52,050 nucleotides of DNA, taken from Syntrophaceae bacterium UBA5764 (GTDB taxonomy: Bacteria; Desulfobacterota; Syntrophia; Syntrophales; Smithellaceae). The number at the start of each line of letters is the position of its first letter. Position 1 is the first letter of the stretch. The stretch lies in NCBI GenBank assembly GCA_002418825.1, contig DIEW01000049.1:1-52050 (forward strand), written 5' to 3'. The notes under the pieces were generated by a model. That model saw only the letters and a program-made list of their open reading frames with translations, did not search any database and was not told where the DNA came from. Below are positions 7,188 through 15,987 of the stretch, one piece after another. The position numbers and the translations under genes were made by a program.

Positions 7188-8183
7188 TTATTCTTCATAC
7201 CCGCGCGTCATGTAAAACGTGGCCAAATCAAAAAAAATAGTCATGCGTCGTTGGAGTTCAAAGGTCATGTAGAGCCCTAGGTTTCTGGAAAGCGCGTCGT
7301 GCGCGAGGCCTAGTTTCCAGATGTGTTTGCGGATGAGGCTCAGGGCACTCAGCGCCTCGCTTACTTTAAAACCGGCGTTTTTTCTTTCCCGTCCCAGCTT
7401 GGTATAAAAATTTCTGATGCGGCTGACATCGTAAAGGCCGCCCAGCCAGAGAGTCAATTGCGACAAAATTTTATCGCCTATGCGTTGTAATGTTTGAAGG
7501 TCATAGTTGTGATATTCGGCGGTGGAAGGATTGGCGGTTACGTCTTCCAGCCATTGACTGATGATGTCATTTTTATTGCTAACGATAAAATTGGCCAGAC
7601 GCCGCGTCAGAGAATTTTTCGCGATTTTCGGCGGGATTTTTTTATCCTCGGCATGTTCAATAGAATCGAATATCGCCCAGTAATCTTTTCTGCTTTTGAT
7701 GTAGGCATCAAGCGCTTTTTTGTTGGAGCTGAAAGCCAGTGGCGGCAGCTTAGTCAGCGGCCAGAATTTTGCTTCGGTACAGTCGTCCCCGGCGGTAAGT
7801 TTTCCGCCTGTCTGTTCCACAACAAATGCCAAAAAAAGCAAATCGCCGTAAAAACGGCTTTTGTAGGAATCGACGTCCAGCAAACGGACAATTTTTCCTT
7901 TGATTCCTGTTTCTTCTTGCAGTTCGCGCAGTGCCGCGCTTTCGATACTTTCACCCGCTTCGGCAAAGCCGGTAGGCAGACACCATGAACCCCTAGAGGG
8001 AGGCCGGTCTCGTTTAACCAAAAGTATTTTTCGCGATGATTCCACAATGCATGAAACCACCGGCAAAGGGTTTTCATAAAAAAATGTTTGACAGGTGGGG
8101 CAGTAATCGCGCGGAACGCCGGCTTCATATTTTTTTGTTATTATCTCTCCGCAATAGAGACAGTGTTTGCGCTGTTTTTTCAA
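7188..8183 (-). CDS. Nudix hydrolase with zinc ribbon and RsbRD-like C-terminal domain
   Basis: This 331-residue protein has an N-terminal zinc ribbon (Cys8, Cys11, Cys28, Cys31) of the type seen in NADH pyrophosphatase NudC. A Nudix domain follows with a perfect Nudix box from G72 to I94 (E78, R86, E87, E90, E91 all present). Residues 195-331 are unlike ordinary Nudix proteins: they are helical and resemble the N-terminal domain of RsbRD, a stressosome or sensor-kinase-associated domain. The protein is about twice the usual Nudix length. Its stop overlaps the start region of nothing downstream, while its ATG overlaps the methyltransferase stop by 4 bp. Substrate is unknown; a nucleotide-diphosphate link to signalling is inference. 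Confidence 0.85.
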   Translation of the reverse strand: MKKQRKHCLYCGEIITKKYEAGVPRDYCPTCQTFFYENPLPVVSCIVESSRKILLVKRDRPPSRGSWCLPTGFAEAGESIESAALRELQEETGIKGKIVRLLDVDSYKSRFYGDLLFLAFVVEQTGGKLTAGDDCTEAKFWPLTKLPPLAFSSNKKALDAYIKSRKDYWAIFDSIEHAEDKKIPPKIAKNSLTRRLANFIVSNKNDIISQWLEDVTANPSTAEYHNYDLQTLQRIGDKILSQLTLWLGGLYDVSRIRNFYTKLGRERKNAGFKVSEALSALSLIRKHIWKLGLAHDALSRNLGLYMTFELQRRMTIFFDLATFYMTRGYEE

Positions 8184-9040
8184 GTGTTTTCCTTTGCCGT
8201 CAGAGGTTGAGACGCGATAAAAATTATATCATCCTTGCACATATTAATGGATTTTCCTTTCTGCGCTGTGCTTTGAATTTCACGCGCTAGCTGATCGATA
8301 ATAACCTGCTTTTTTGCCTGCGCCTCATTGAGAAAGAATAATTGTTTAAAGTGGAAATATTCCAGGAAATGATTGATTTCCTGCGGCGGGAAAATCAGCG
8401 TGTTTTTGAAATCTATGGATTGCACGCTTCCGAAATGCTTTTGCAATAAAGCGGCGCCGTTTTGTGCCGAAAATCTGCCGACAATATTTTCGATCGGCAA
8501 GGTTTGATTGTCCGTTAACAAATTATTTTGTTTGAGTATTTTTTTGATCATGTCCACCAGCTCCCGCATGTCGGCTTCGGAATGAGTGATGGTGATAAAA
8601 AGCCCTTCACCGGCAAGAACGCGCGCGATGTCTCCAAGCAAATCCGGAAAGAAATATAAAGCGTAGCTGCAGATAATCAGGTCATAAGAAGTCGCGGGAT
8701 ATTTTATAATCTGTTCCACTCCGCGGGCGGAAAATTCTCCTGCGTAGCCCGCGCGCCTACAGGCATCGAGGAAAAAAGATTCATATTCGTCAAGCATGTC
8801 CAGGCCGGTGATTATTGCCCGCGGGTGCAATCTGCCTTTTAGCGTTTCGGTAAAAGCGCCGAAAGCGCAGCCTAAATCCAAAACGTTGCGGCTGCCGGAT
8901 AAATCGAGATTTCTCAACGCGGTTTGCCTTATGTCGTCTTTGTTGGTGGAAAAACGGCGGATGATTTGACCGATGCGCTGATGTTTTTGCGCGTCGCTAA
9001 AAATACGGCTGATTTGATTTTTGTTCAAAACTTCCGCCAT
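8180..9040 (-). CDS. class I SAM-dependent methyltransferase
   Basis: This methyltransferase has motif I VLDLGCAFGAF near residues 54-64, an acidic motif II ending TGLDMLDE, and YDLIICSYALYFF as the post-II strand, all typical of Rossmann-fold SAM enzymes. The ATG at 9040, preceded by AGGTGA, is preferred to the in-frame TTG at 9046, giving 286 residues. The C-terminal third is helical and probably shapes the substrate pocket; the substrate is not predictable. It overlaps the Nudix gene by 4 bp, so the two are probably made together. Confidence 0.85.
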   Translation of the reverse strand: MAEVLNKNQISRIFSDAQKHQRIGQIIRRFSTNKDDIRQTALRNLDLSGSRNVLDLGCAFGAFTETLKGRLHPRAIITGLDMLDEYESFFLDACRRAGYAGEFSARGVEQIIKYPATSYDLIICSYALYFFPDLLGDIARVLAGEGLFITITHSEADMRELVDMIKKILKQNNLLTDNQTLPIENIVGRFSAQNGAALLQKHFGSVQSIDFKNTLIFPPQEINHFLEYFHFKQLFFLNEAQAKKQVIIDQLAREIQSTAQKGKSINMCKDDIIFIASQPLTAKENT

Positions 9041-9069
9041 GCCCAATCACCTGACAGGAATGCTATGTG

Positions 9070-9516
9070 CTAACGGATTTTATCCAAATCCATTATTTGA
9101 GAAACTCTCCTTGTATGCCTTTCGTTCGCGAATGTTGTCATCATAAAAGTATCCACAATTTCCGTGACCGGAATATTGTACTTGATACGGCCGCCCAAAG
9201 CGATAAAAGTGGCGTTGTTGTGTTCTTTGGCCATTCGCGCGGTGTAAAGGTCAAATACCTGCGCGCAGCGAATTCCCCTGATTTTGTTGGCGGCAATTGA
9301 CATACCGATGCCCGTGCCGCAAAGCAAAATGCCAAAATCATAACCGCCTTTATTGAATTCCTCGCAGGCGGTCACGGCGATATTCGGATAATCCACCGAA
9401 ATTTCATTGTGCACGCCCATGTCCTTGACCGTGCAACCTTTTGTTTTTAAAAAGGTTATGATTTCCTTTTTCAGGGAAACGGCGCCGTGGTCAGAGGCAA
9501 TTACGATGTTTTTCAT
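9070..9516 (-). CDS. rpiB: ribose-5-phosphate isomerase B
   Basis: This 148-residue protein matches RpiB over its full length: the N-terminal motif is ASDHGAVSLKK (usually SDHAG) and the catalytic Cys lies in LLCGTGIGMSI near residue 65. The ARMAKEHNNATFIALGGR stretch is also typical. It interconverts ribose 5-phosphate and ribulose 5-phosphate in the cytoplasm. It is transcribed divergently from the xerD gene, with a perfect 18-bp palindrome in between (9562-9579). Confidence 0.95.
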   Translation of the reverse strand: MKNIVIASDHGAVSLKKEIITFLKTKGCTVKDMGVHNEISVDYPNIAVTACEEFNKGGYDFGILLCGTGIGMSIAANKIRGIRCAQVFDLYTARMAKEHNNATFIALGGRIKYNIPVTEIVDTFMMTTFANERHTRRVSQIMDLDKIR

Positions 9517-9561
9517 TGGATATTTCCCCCAAGTGTTAATTTGATTATTTTATGCCTCTAT

Positions 9562-9579
9562 TTTTACAGGATTGTAAAA
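9562..9579. promoter_or_regulatory. palindromic operator candidate between rpiB and xerD
   Basis: TTTTACA and TGTAAAA form perfect 7-base arms around a 4-base centre. The site lies just after a TTGACT (-35-like, minus strand, 9587-9582) that could serve rpiB. The arrangement suits a repressor site in a divergent promoter region, but the -10 for rpiB is poor and the regulator is unknown. Confidence 0.35.
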
Positions 9580-9631
9580 TAAGTCAATAAAAAAACTTTG
9601 CTTCAGAGTCGTATTTGCGTTAAAAAGCCGC

Positions 9632-10519
9632 ATGCTGACAATGCTGGAAGGGTATTTAAATTATCTGTTAATTGAACGGGGAGTCGCTCCAAACACGCTG
9701 GAAGCATACGGACGTGACCTGCAACGCCACCTTGCTTTTATCAGGCAAAAAGGTTTGTCTCATTTTAAGGAAGCGACTCCGGAGATTATTGTTGAATATC
9801 TGGTGCTGATAAAGAATGAAGGGCTTTCAGCGAATTCCATGAACCGGGCGCTCGCCGCCTTACGCGGATTTTATAAATACCTGCTCATGGAAAAGCTCAT
9901 CGAACAGACGCCGCTGGCCAATATCGAGCTCGCGAAAGTATGGATGCGCCTGCCCGACACGATCAGCAAGGAGGAAATGAAAATTATTTTAGCTCAGCCG
10001 GGAGATAAAACACCCGCCGCCCTGCGCGATACGGCCATGCTGGAGCTTTTATACGCGACGGGAATCCGCGTTTCGGAGTTGATTAATCTGACCATGAACT
10101 CTATTAATTGGCAGGTGGGTTTTTTAACGGTGATGGGCAAGGGAAGCAAAGAAAGAATTGTTCCCATCGGTAAAACCGCCTATGATTGCGTAAGAGAGTA
10201 TGTGGACAAGGCGAGGCCGCAATTGATGCAGAAAAAAAGCACGGAGGTATTGTTTCTGAACCGCTTCGGGGGAAAATTTAGCCGACAGGGTTTCTGGAAA
10301 TTGGTAATTCGTTACGCCGCCAAAGCCGGATTGCAAAAAAAAGTGCATCCGCATACTTTTCGGCATTCTTTCGCTTCGCACCTGCTGGAAGGCGGAGCGG
10401 ATTTGCGCACCGTGCAGGTCATGCTGGGGCACGCGGATATTTCCACAACACAGATTTACACGCATATCACGCGCGATAGGTTAAAAGAGATTCATCAAAA
10501 ATATCATCCGCGGGGATGA
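9632..10519 (+). CDS. xerD: site-specific tyrosine recombinase XerD-like
   Basis: This 295-residue tyrosine recombinase has an N-terminal SAM-like core-binding domain (residues 1-90) and a catalytic domain with the full active set: R146 (YATGIRVSEL), a Lys in GKGSKER near 170, H241 and R244 (HPHTFRH), H267 (LGHADIS) and Y276. The length and motifs fit XerC/XerD chromosome dimer resolution rather than a phage integrase, and there is no adjacent attachment site or phage gene. XerC and XerD cannot be separated with certainty by eye. An in-frame ATG at 9641 is an alternative start. Confidence 0.9.
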   Translation: MLTMLEGYLNYLLIERGVAPNTLEAYGRDLQRHLAFIRQKGLSHFKEATPEIIVEYLVLIKNEGLSANSMNRALAALRGFYKYLLMEKLIEQTPLANIELAKVWMRLPDTISKEEMKIILAQPGDKTPAALRDTAMLELLYATGIRVSELINLTMNSINWQVGFLTVMGKGSKERIVPIGKTAYDCVREYVDKARPQLMQKKSTEVLFLNRFGGKFSRQGFWKLVIRYAAKAGLQKKVHPHTFRHSFASHLLEGGADLRTVQVMLGHADISTTQIYTHITRDRLKEIHQKYHPRG

Positions 10520-10556
10520 TTATATCCGCGGGAAATAAATAATCGCATGGTGTTAA

Positions 10557-12566
10557 ATGACGATCAGGCGTGAAAAAGTTGAACCGGTAAAAAAGAAAAA
10601 GCCCTTAGGGAAAATATTTCTTATAGCGCTTGCCGTAATTTTTATCGGCGGGCTGATATATTTTCTTTTTCCTCAGGCTTTTCGCTCCTTCGCCTATTTC
10701 GGCACGCGGGTAAAAAACACTTTTTCTCATTATCTGCTGAAGCAAACACCGAGATTTTATTATTTGAACGTGGAAAAAAACGGTCAGTTTCTGCGCGTGT
10801 GGGCGCATGAGATGCTGGAAGTCACTTACCGCGATGAATTCGGCATTGTATCCGTGGGCAGCGACGATTTAACCGGCAAGCGTATATCAGTAAGAGTGCA
10901 GGAATTGGGAAAAGGCGGAAATGATATCCGTGTGTTAATGCGCGGTATTGATCTGGTCAATAAAATTATGGCCGGAGGTTCCACGCCGAAAAACGCAGCC
11001 CAGATAACTGATTATAAAATACGCGTTTATTATCTGGATAAAGAAATCGGCATTGTGCCGATGAAGGTGGCCATTACGCCGCAGGACTGGCTAAGGTTTG
11101 CGCAAGATACGGAAAACGTCCGCAAGCAGATTGAGTATCTGAAAAAAGCAGTGGAGATGAACAAAGAAGATACCGGCGTGCGCAAGGTTCTGGCGGGAAT
11201 TTACCTGCGTCAGGACAGGATCGATGATGCGATCAAGCAGTATAAAGAAATTTTGGTGATCAAGCCGGATGATACCGGGGCGCTGGAAGAACTGGCCAAA
11301 TGTTATATCAAGAAAAAAGATTATGATAATGCGATTACGGTATCGAAAAAACTGGCCAAGCTCAATCCGCGCCAAGCAGAGGCATACGCCACGTTGGGTA
11401 TAGCCCTGGCAGAAAAAGGATTGACGCGGCAGGCGATAGAAAATTATCTTGAAATTATTAAAATCGAGCCGGACAATTATACGGCGCGCTACAAGTTGGC
11501 GGAAGCGTACGCAAAGGAAAACAAAATCAATGAAGCTATTGAACAGTATAACTATATTGTGGCAAATTCAAAGGAGAAGGATTTGGCGCTGCTGGCGTTG
11601 GGAGATGTTTATTTGAAACAGAAGAAGTACGATGAAGCAGTTCAATATTACACCGAACTCATAAGAGATAAGCCGAAAATGGCCGCCGCCTACGCAAATC
11701 TCGCTTCGGCGTACGCTGGTCAGGGAAAATGGAAAGAAGAAATGGAAAATCTCAAAAAAGCGGTGGAACTGGCTCCTAGTGAACCGGTGGTCCATTTTAA
11801 TTTGGGAGTTGCTTATGAAAAAAGAAAAATGGACGACCAGGCGATTGACGCTTACGAACAGGTATTGAAAATAAATCCGGAAGATACAGATTCTATCGAA
11901 AGAATCGCTGCGGTGTGTTTGAAAAGTAAAAAATTTCCCCGAGCCGTTACTTATTATGAAAAGCTGGCTGTAAAGTTTCCACGGAAAGCAGAGATTTTCG
12001 TAAATCTTGGTTTTGCCTATGGTGAACTTAAAAAATATGCTCTTTCCGCAAAAAATTATGAAAAGGCACTTAAACTCGGCGCAAAAGATTCAACTATGTA
12101 TTATAATCTGGCGTATACCTATAATCAGCTAGGACGGGAGAAAGAAGCCATCGCTCAGTACGAAAAAGTTTCACCTCCGACAAAGGAAACGCTGAGTATC
12201 ATCGGCAATTATTATTTAAAAGAAAAAAATTATAAAAAAGCATTGGGTTGTTTCCAGAACATTGTGAAGCTGGAGCCGAAACAGTCTTCTTCTTATTCCG
12301 GCCTTGGTTACGCCTACGCTGCCGCAGGCAGCTGGGATAAAGCCATTGCTAATTATCTAATAGCGTTACAGTATGACCGCGAGGACAGCGAAGTTTATGT
12401 AAATTTGGGCGAGGCTTATGAGAAAAAAGGCCTATACCAGGAAGCTCTCAATGCTTATACGACAGCATATGAGCTTAATCCGGAATCGACCAGGGCGGCC
12501 AGAGGGATTCCGCGCCTCAGGATTTTACTTTTACAGCAAAAGTCACAACAACAGAGCAAGGAGTAA
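10557..12566 (+). CDS. membrane-anchored tetratricopeptide repeat protein
   Basis: This 669-residue protein has a basic N-terminus and a single membrane helix at about residues 18-38, followed by a 130-residue domain that I do not recognise. At least a dozen TPR units run from about 180 to the end, with typical patterns such as YATLGIALAEKGLTRQAIE and YSGLGYAYAAAGSWDKAI. The TPR part should lie in the periplasm or be held at the membrane as a scaffold. It stands 4 bp before kdsA, so a role around envelope or lipopolysaccharide assembly is possible; this is positional inference. Confidence 0.85.
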   Translation: MTIRREKVEPVKKKKPLGKIFLIALAVIFIGGLIYFLFPQAFRSFAYFGTRVKNTFSHYLLKQTPRFYYLNVEKNGQFLRVWAHEMLEVTYRDEFGIVSVGSDDLTGKRISVRVQELGKGGNDIRVLMRGIDLVNKIMAGGSTPKNAAQITDYKIRVYYLDKEIGIVPMKVAITPQDWLRFAQDTENVRKQIEYLKKAVEMNKEDTGVRKVLAGIYLRQDRIDDAIKQYKEILVIKPDDTGALEELAKCYIKKKDYDNAITVSKKLAKLNPRQAEAYATLGIALAEKGLTRQAIENYLEIIKIEPDNYTARYKLAEAYAKENKINEAIEQYNYIVANSKEKDLALLALGDVYLKQKKYDEAVQYYTELIRDKPKMAAAYANLASAYAGQGKWKEEMENLKKAVELAPSEPVVHFNLGVAYEKRKMDDQAIDAYEQVLKINPEDTDSIERIAAVCLKSKKFPRAVTYYEKLAVKFPRKAEIFVNLGFAYGELKKYALSAKNYEKALKLGAKDSTMYYNLAYTYNQLGREKEAIAQYEKVSPPTKETLSIIGNYYLKEKNYKKALGCFQNIVKLEPKQSSSYSGLGYAYAAAGSWDKAIANYLIALQYDREDSEVYVNLGEAYEKKGLYQEALNAYTTAYELNPESTRAARGIPRLRILLLQQKSQQQSKE

Positions 12567-12570
12567 AGAA

Positions 12571-13392
12571 ATGAAAAAAATAAAACTGGGCGATTTTTTT
12601 ATCGGAGACAAAACTGGATTCGTTTTGATTGCCGGTCCGTGTGTGCTGGAGAACGAAGAGACGGCAATGAACATAGCCCTTTATTTGAGAAAGCTGACGG
12701 CCGCACTGGATATTCCTTTTATCTTTAAGGCTTCGTACGATAAAGCCAATCGCACTTCAATTAAATCCTATCGTGGTCCAGGGTTAGAAAAAGGACTGGA
12801 AATTTTAAAAAAGATAAAGGGCAAGTTGAAAATTCCCGTTCTCTCTGATGTTCATCGTTTTGAAGAAATCGGTCCAGCGGCAGAAGTTCTTGATGTTTTG
12901 CAGGTTCCCGCCTTTTTATGCCGCCAAACCGATTTTGTAACCGAAGTAGCAAAAAAGGCTCGAGTAGTAAATGTTAAAAAAGGACAATTCCTCGCTCCGT
13001 GGGACGTGGCCAACATCATTGAAAAAGTAAAAGCCGCGGGCAATGAAAATATTATGATCACGGAACGTGGCGCTTCGTTCGGTTATAATAATCTTGTTTT
13101 TGACGTGCGCGGTTTGCCCATCATGAGAAACATGGGGTATCCGGTTATTTTTGACGCGACCCATTCCGTTCAGCTTCCGGGCGGCGCAGGTTCGTCATCA
13201 GGAGGCCAGCGTGACATGGTTCCTTATCTGGCGAAGGCGGCGGTCGCGGCTGGTGTGGACGGAGTTTTTTTCGAAGTGCACCCCGATCCGGAAAAAGCTT
13301 TGTGCGACGGGGCTAATTCACTTTATTTGGATTCGCTGGAAGAGTTGCTGACACTTCTTAAAAAAATTGATAGTTTAGTGAGGGGAAAATAG
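12571..13392 (+). CDS. kdsA: 3-deoxy-8-phosphooctulonate synthase (KDO-8-phosphate synthase)
   Basis: This 273-residue protein condenses arabinose 5-phosphate with phosphoenolpyruvate to KDO-8-phosphate for lipid A/LPS. The family motifs are evident: LIAGPCVLENEE, FKASYDKANR, VLQVPAFLCRQTD, NVKKGQFLAPWD, ITERGASFGYNNL and DATHSVQLPGG. The start at 12571 follows CAAGGAG; a longer in-frame extension back to 12418 lies inside the TPR gene and is not used. The Cys in ITERG-region metal-dependent enzymes was not assigned. It is followed 4 bp later by kdsC. Confidence 0.96.
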   Translation: MKKIKLGDFFIGDKTGFVLIAGPCVLENEETAMNIALYLRKLTAALDIPFIFKASYDKANRTSIKSYRGPGLEKGLEILKKIKGKLKIPVLSDVHRFEEIGPAAEVLDVLQVPAFLCRQTDFVTEVAKKARVVNVKKGQFLAPWDVANIIEKVKAAGNENIMITERGASFGYNNLVFDVRGLPIMRNMGYPVIFDATHSVQLPGGAGSSSGGQRDMVPYLAKAAVAAGVDGVFFEVHPDPEKALCDGANSLYLDSLEELLTLLKKIDSLVRGK

Positions 13393-13396
13393 CGGG

Positions 13397-13954
13397 ATGA
13401 AAAAAATTATTATGGAAAAACTCAGAAAAATAAAAATGCTCGTTTTAGATGTGGACGGCGTGATGACGGATGGGCGCATCATTATGGATGATAAGGGACG
13501 CGAGATGAAAAATTTCGATGTTCGTGACGGACATGGAATTAAGCTGCTCCAACGTTACGGGATTAACGTCGCGATATTGACCGGGCGCAAATCGAAAGTT
13601 GTCGAATACAGAGCGAAAGATTTGGAGATTGCCGAAGTTTACCAGAAAGCATTCAACAAAGAAAAAGTTTTGGCAAAAATTCTGCAAAAACATAAATTGA
13701 GTGCAAAAGCCGTGGCTTATGTGGGGGACGATATAGTTGATATACCGGTTCTCAGAAGAGTCGGTTTTTCCGCGGCGGCCGCTGACTCTTTAGAAGTGGT
13801 AAAAAAATCAGTTGATTACGTCTCGATGAGGCGGGGCGGTCACGGCGCGGTAAGAGAAATTTGCGAAATGCTCCTGCAAGCTCAAGGCAAATGGCCGGAA
13901 GTCGCCACAAGATACGAATTTGCACCTAAAATCAAAAAAAGAAAACGAAACTAG
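13397..13954 (+). CDS. kdsC: 3-deoxy-D-manno-octulosonate 8-phosphate phosphatase
   Basis: This 185-residue HAD-superfamily phosphatase removes the phosphate from KDO-8-phosphate. It has the catalytic DxD (D18, D20 in LVLDVDGVMTDG), the Thr motif ILTGRKSK and the acidic motif YVGDDIVDIPVL. The C1-type compact form without a cap, and its position 4 bp after kdsA, make the assignment secure. A C-terminal tail of about 15 basic residues extends beyond the usual fold. The kdsD gene often found nearby is not in the window. Confidence 0.95.
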   Translation: MKKIIMEKLRKIKMLVLDVDGVMTDGRIIMDDKGREMKNFDVRDGHGIKLLQRYGINVAILTGRKSKVVEYRAKDLEIAEVYQKAFNKEKVLAKILQKHKLSAKAVAYVGDDIVDIPVLRRVGFSAAAADSLEVVKKSVDYVSMRRGGHGAVREICEMLLQAQGKWPEVATRYEFAPKIKKRKRN

Positions 13955-14008
13955 CCATTTCATAACATATTAGTAATTCTTAATTCCTGTCATTATTACC
14001 TTAATATC

Positions 14009-14037
14009 TTTACATGCGGCAGGCACAATGGTATAAC
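14009..14037 (+). promoter_or_regulatory. sigma-70-type promoter for the lptC operon
   Basis: A TTTACA -35 (14009-14014) and an extended -10 TGGTATAAC (hexamer 14032-14037) are separated by 17 bp. Transcription would start near 14044, about 40 bp before lptC. The match is good and it is the first gap after kdsC. Confidence 0.6.
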
Positions 14038-14083
14038 TTATGCTTACCGGAATTTGAAAAATTAAAATAGTCGGATTTATTGA

Positions 14084-14653
14084 ATGAAATTAAGTAAAAA
14101 GACGAGAATTATTTTTTCCGTGGCTGTCGCTTTGGTAATGCTGATGACCATTGCGGCGATACTAAGTATGAACAGATTAAAGCCCAAAAACCATTTAAAA
14201 ATATCACGCGAACAAGTTGATTTGGAAATTCAAGGTTTTGTTTTTACCGAGGTGGGTAAGAACAACTCTAAATGGGAAGTAAAAGCAGACAGCGCCACAT
14301 TTCAGAAGAAGCAAAATCTCGCCGTTTTCGAACATGTCCGGGTAACATTAAACGCAGCTGACGGCAAGGTTTATGTAATGACGGCGGACAAAGGCGAGAT
14401 GCTGACGGATAAGAAGGATTTTAAAGTAAACGGAAATGTTGTAATTACTTCTAATGAAGGGGATAAATTTACAACCGATTATTTGAATTACAGCGATAAA
14501 CAGAAAAAATTTTATACTGACGCCCCGGTGACCATGGAAAACAATCGCATAAAAATAAAGGGCACGGGGCTGGAGCTTTTTACTAATACAGGCAGATTAA
14601 ATCTTTCTTCTATGGTAAAAGCAAAAATAAAACAAACGGAGCAGGAGAAATGA
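14084..14653 (+). CDS. lptC: LPS export system protein LptC
   Basis: This 189-residue protein has an uncleaved N-terminal membrane helix (about residues 7-29) followed by a beta-jellyroll region of the LptC/YrbK family, for example ADSATFQKKQNLAVFEHVRV. LptC sits in the inner membrane and passes lipopolysaccharide from LptB2FG to the periplasmic LptA bridge. Its identity rests on the fold pattern plus its place before lptA (4-bp overlap) and lptB. Sequence conservation in this family is low. Confidence 0.9.
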   Translation: MKLSKKTRIIFSVAVALVMLMTIAAILSMNRLKPKNHLKISREQVDLEIQGFVFTEVGKNNSKWEVKADSATFQKKQNLAVFEHVRVTLNAADGKVYVMTADKGEMLTDKKDFKVNGNVVITSNEGDKFTTDYLNYSDKQKKFYTDAPVTMENNRIKIKGTGLELFTNTGRLNLSSMVKAKIKQTEQEK

Positions 14654-15222
14654 TTTGCAGAAAAATCTGCATATGTGTTCTGGGAATTGTTTTGTTCGCT
14701 CCCTGTTATCTTTACGCAGAAGATAATCAGCTGATCAAAAGGGGAATAATTACCCAAAATGAACCGATTGAAATCGAATCGGATCAGATGAATGCGTTAA
14801 ATGATAAAAAAATGGTGCGGTTTTCCGGTAACGCGGTGGCCACACAAGGCGACAAAACTCTAAAAGCGGATCAGTTTCTTTTATTTTATGAGAACGAACC
14901 TGATGGGCGGAAGAGCAAAGAAACAACACCGCTAGATGGCAGTGCCGAGATAAAAATGATACGGGCAATTGGCAATGTTTCTTCAATGCAAGGGGAAAGA
15001 ACAGTGACCGGCGATGAGGCAGTGTATCATCACCGCACGGGAATTATTGTTATTACCGGTAATGTGGTCATGCGAGAGGGCAATAATGTGATCAGGGGAT
15101 GCAAGGCGACAATTTACCTCAATAAAAACTGGGGGAAGATAGGGGGATGTGAGCCCGGTCAAAATCAGAGAGTGCACGCGACAATAGAGTCACAGGAAGT
15201 AAAAAAACAAGGAATCTATTAA
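14650..15222 (+). CDS. lptA: LPS export periplasmic bridge protein LptA
   Basis: This 190-residue protein has a signal peptide (about residues 1-24, ending AED) and an OstA-like domain: PIEIESDQMNAL, MVRFSGNAVATQGDKTL and VYHHRTGIIVITGNVVMREG. LptA polymerises into the periplasmic conduit that carries LPS to LptD. The ATG overlaps the lptC stop, so the two are coupled. The C-terminus is somewhat longer than in E. coli and ends in a polar tail. Confidence 0.92.
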   Translation: MICRKICICVLGIVLFAPCYLYAEDNQLIKRGIITQNEPIEIESDQMNALNDKKMVRFSGNAVATQGDKTLKADQFLLFYENEPDGRKSKETTPLDGSAEIKMIRAIGNVSSMQGERTVTGDEAVYHHRTGIIVITGNVVMREGNNVIRGCKATIYLNKNWGKIGGCEPGQNQRVHATIESQEVKKQGIY

Positions 15223-15238
15223 AACCAGGGGCGAAATC

Positions 15239-15961
15239 ATGAGTAATTTATTGGCGAAAGGACTGACGAAAATTTACCGCAAGCGCAAAGTCGTCAACCG
15301 GATTGATTTGTCGATATCGCCGGGGGAAGTGGTCGGTTTGCTTGGCCCCAATGGCGCGGGGAAAACAACCACCTTTTATATGATCGTCGGCTTGATAAAG
15401 CCCGATGAGGGCGAAATATTTCTGGATGATGAGGATATAGGAGCTTACCCCATGTATAAAAGAGCGCGAAAAGGCCTGAATTATTTGCCTCAGGAGCCGT
15501 CTGTTTTCCGTAAACTGACCGTTGAAGATAATATCCTCGCCATATTGGAAACGTTAAATATACATGAAGAGGAAAGGAGAGAAAAGTTGCGGGAACTTTT
15601 AGGGGAACTCGATCTTACCCCCTTGGCGAAAAATTATGCTTATTCTTTATCCGGAGGTGAGAGGAGACGTGTGGAAATAACGCGTGCTTTGGTAACATCG
15701 CCGAAATATATTCTCTTGGATGAGCCTTTTGCCGGTATTGACCCGCTCGCTGTTGTCGATATTCAAAAAATAATAGGAAAGCTGAAGGATAAAGGTATCG
15801 GCATAATTGTTTCAGATCACAATGTTCGGGAGACTCTTTCCTGTTGCGATCGAGCTTACATTCTTAATGAGGGACAAATACTTGTTGAAGGTTGTCCATC
15901 GGAAATTGCCTGCAGTGAGCTTGCCCGCAAATTTTATTTTGGTGAAAACTTCAATCTATAA
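15239..15961 (+). CDS. lptB: LPS export ABC transporter ATPase LptB
   Basis: This 240-residue ABC ATPase has Walker A GPNGAGKT (near residues 36-43), Q-loop LPQEPSVF, signature LSGGERRR and Walker B ILLDEPFAGID. The LptB-specific LPQEPSVFRKLTVEDNI stretch and its place between lptA and rpoN identify it. It forms the LptB2FG motor at the inner membrane; lptF and lptG are not in the window. Confidence 0.96.
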   Translation: MSNLLAKGLTKIYRKRKVVNRIDLSISPGEVVGLLGPNGAGKTTTFYMIVGLIKPDEGEIFLDDEDIGAYPMYKRARKGLNYLPQEPSVFRKLTVEDNILAILETLNIHEEERREKLRELLGELDLTPLAKNYAYSLSGGERRRVEITRALVTSPKYILLDEPFAGIDPLAVVDIQKIIGKLKDKGIGIIVSDHNVRETLSCCDRAYILNEGQILVEGCPSEIACSELARKFYFGENFNL

Positions 15962-15987
15962 AAAATACCTCGATATATGTATCCGTT

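Noticed and set aside
7001..7198. A 65-codon minus-strand frame between the diguanylate cyclase and Nudix genes
   Set aside because: It overlaps the Nudix gene end, has no ribosome binding site and its product shows no family pattern; the region is AT-rich spacer.
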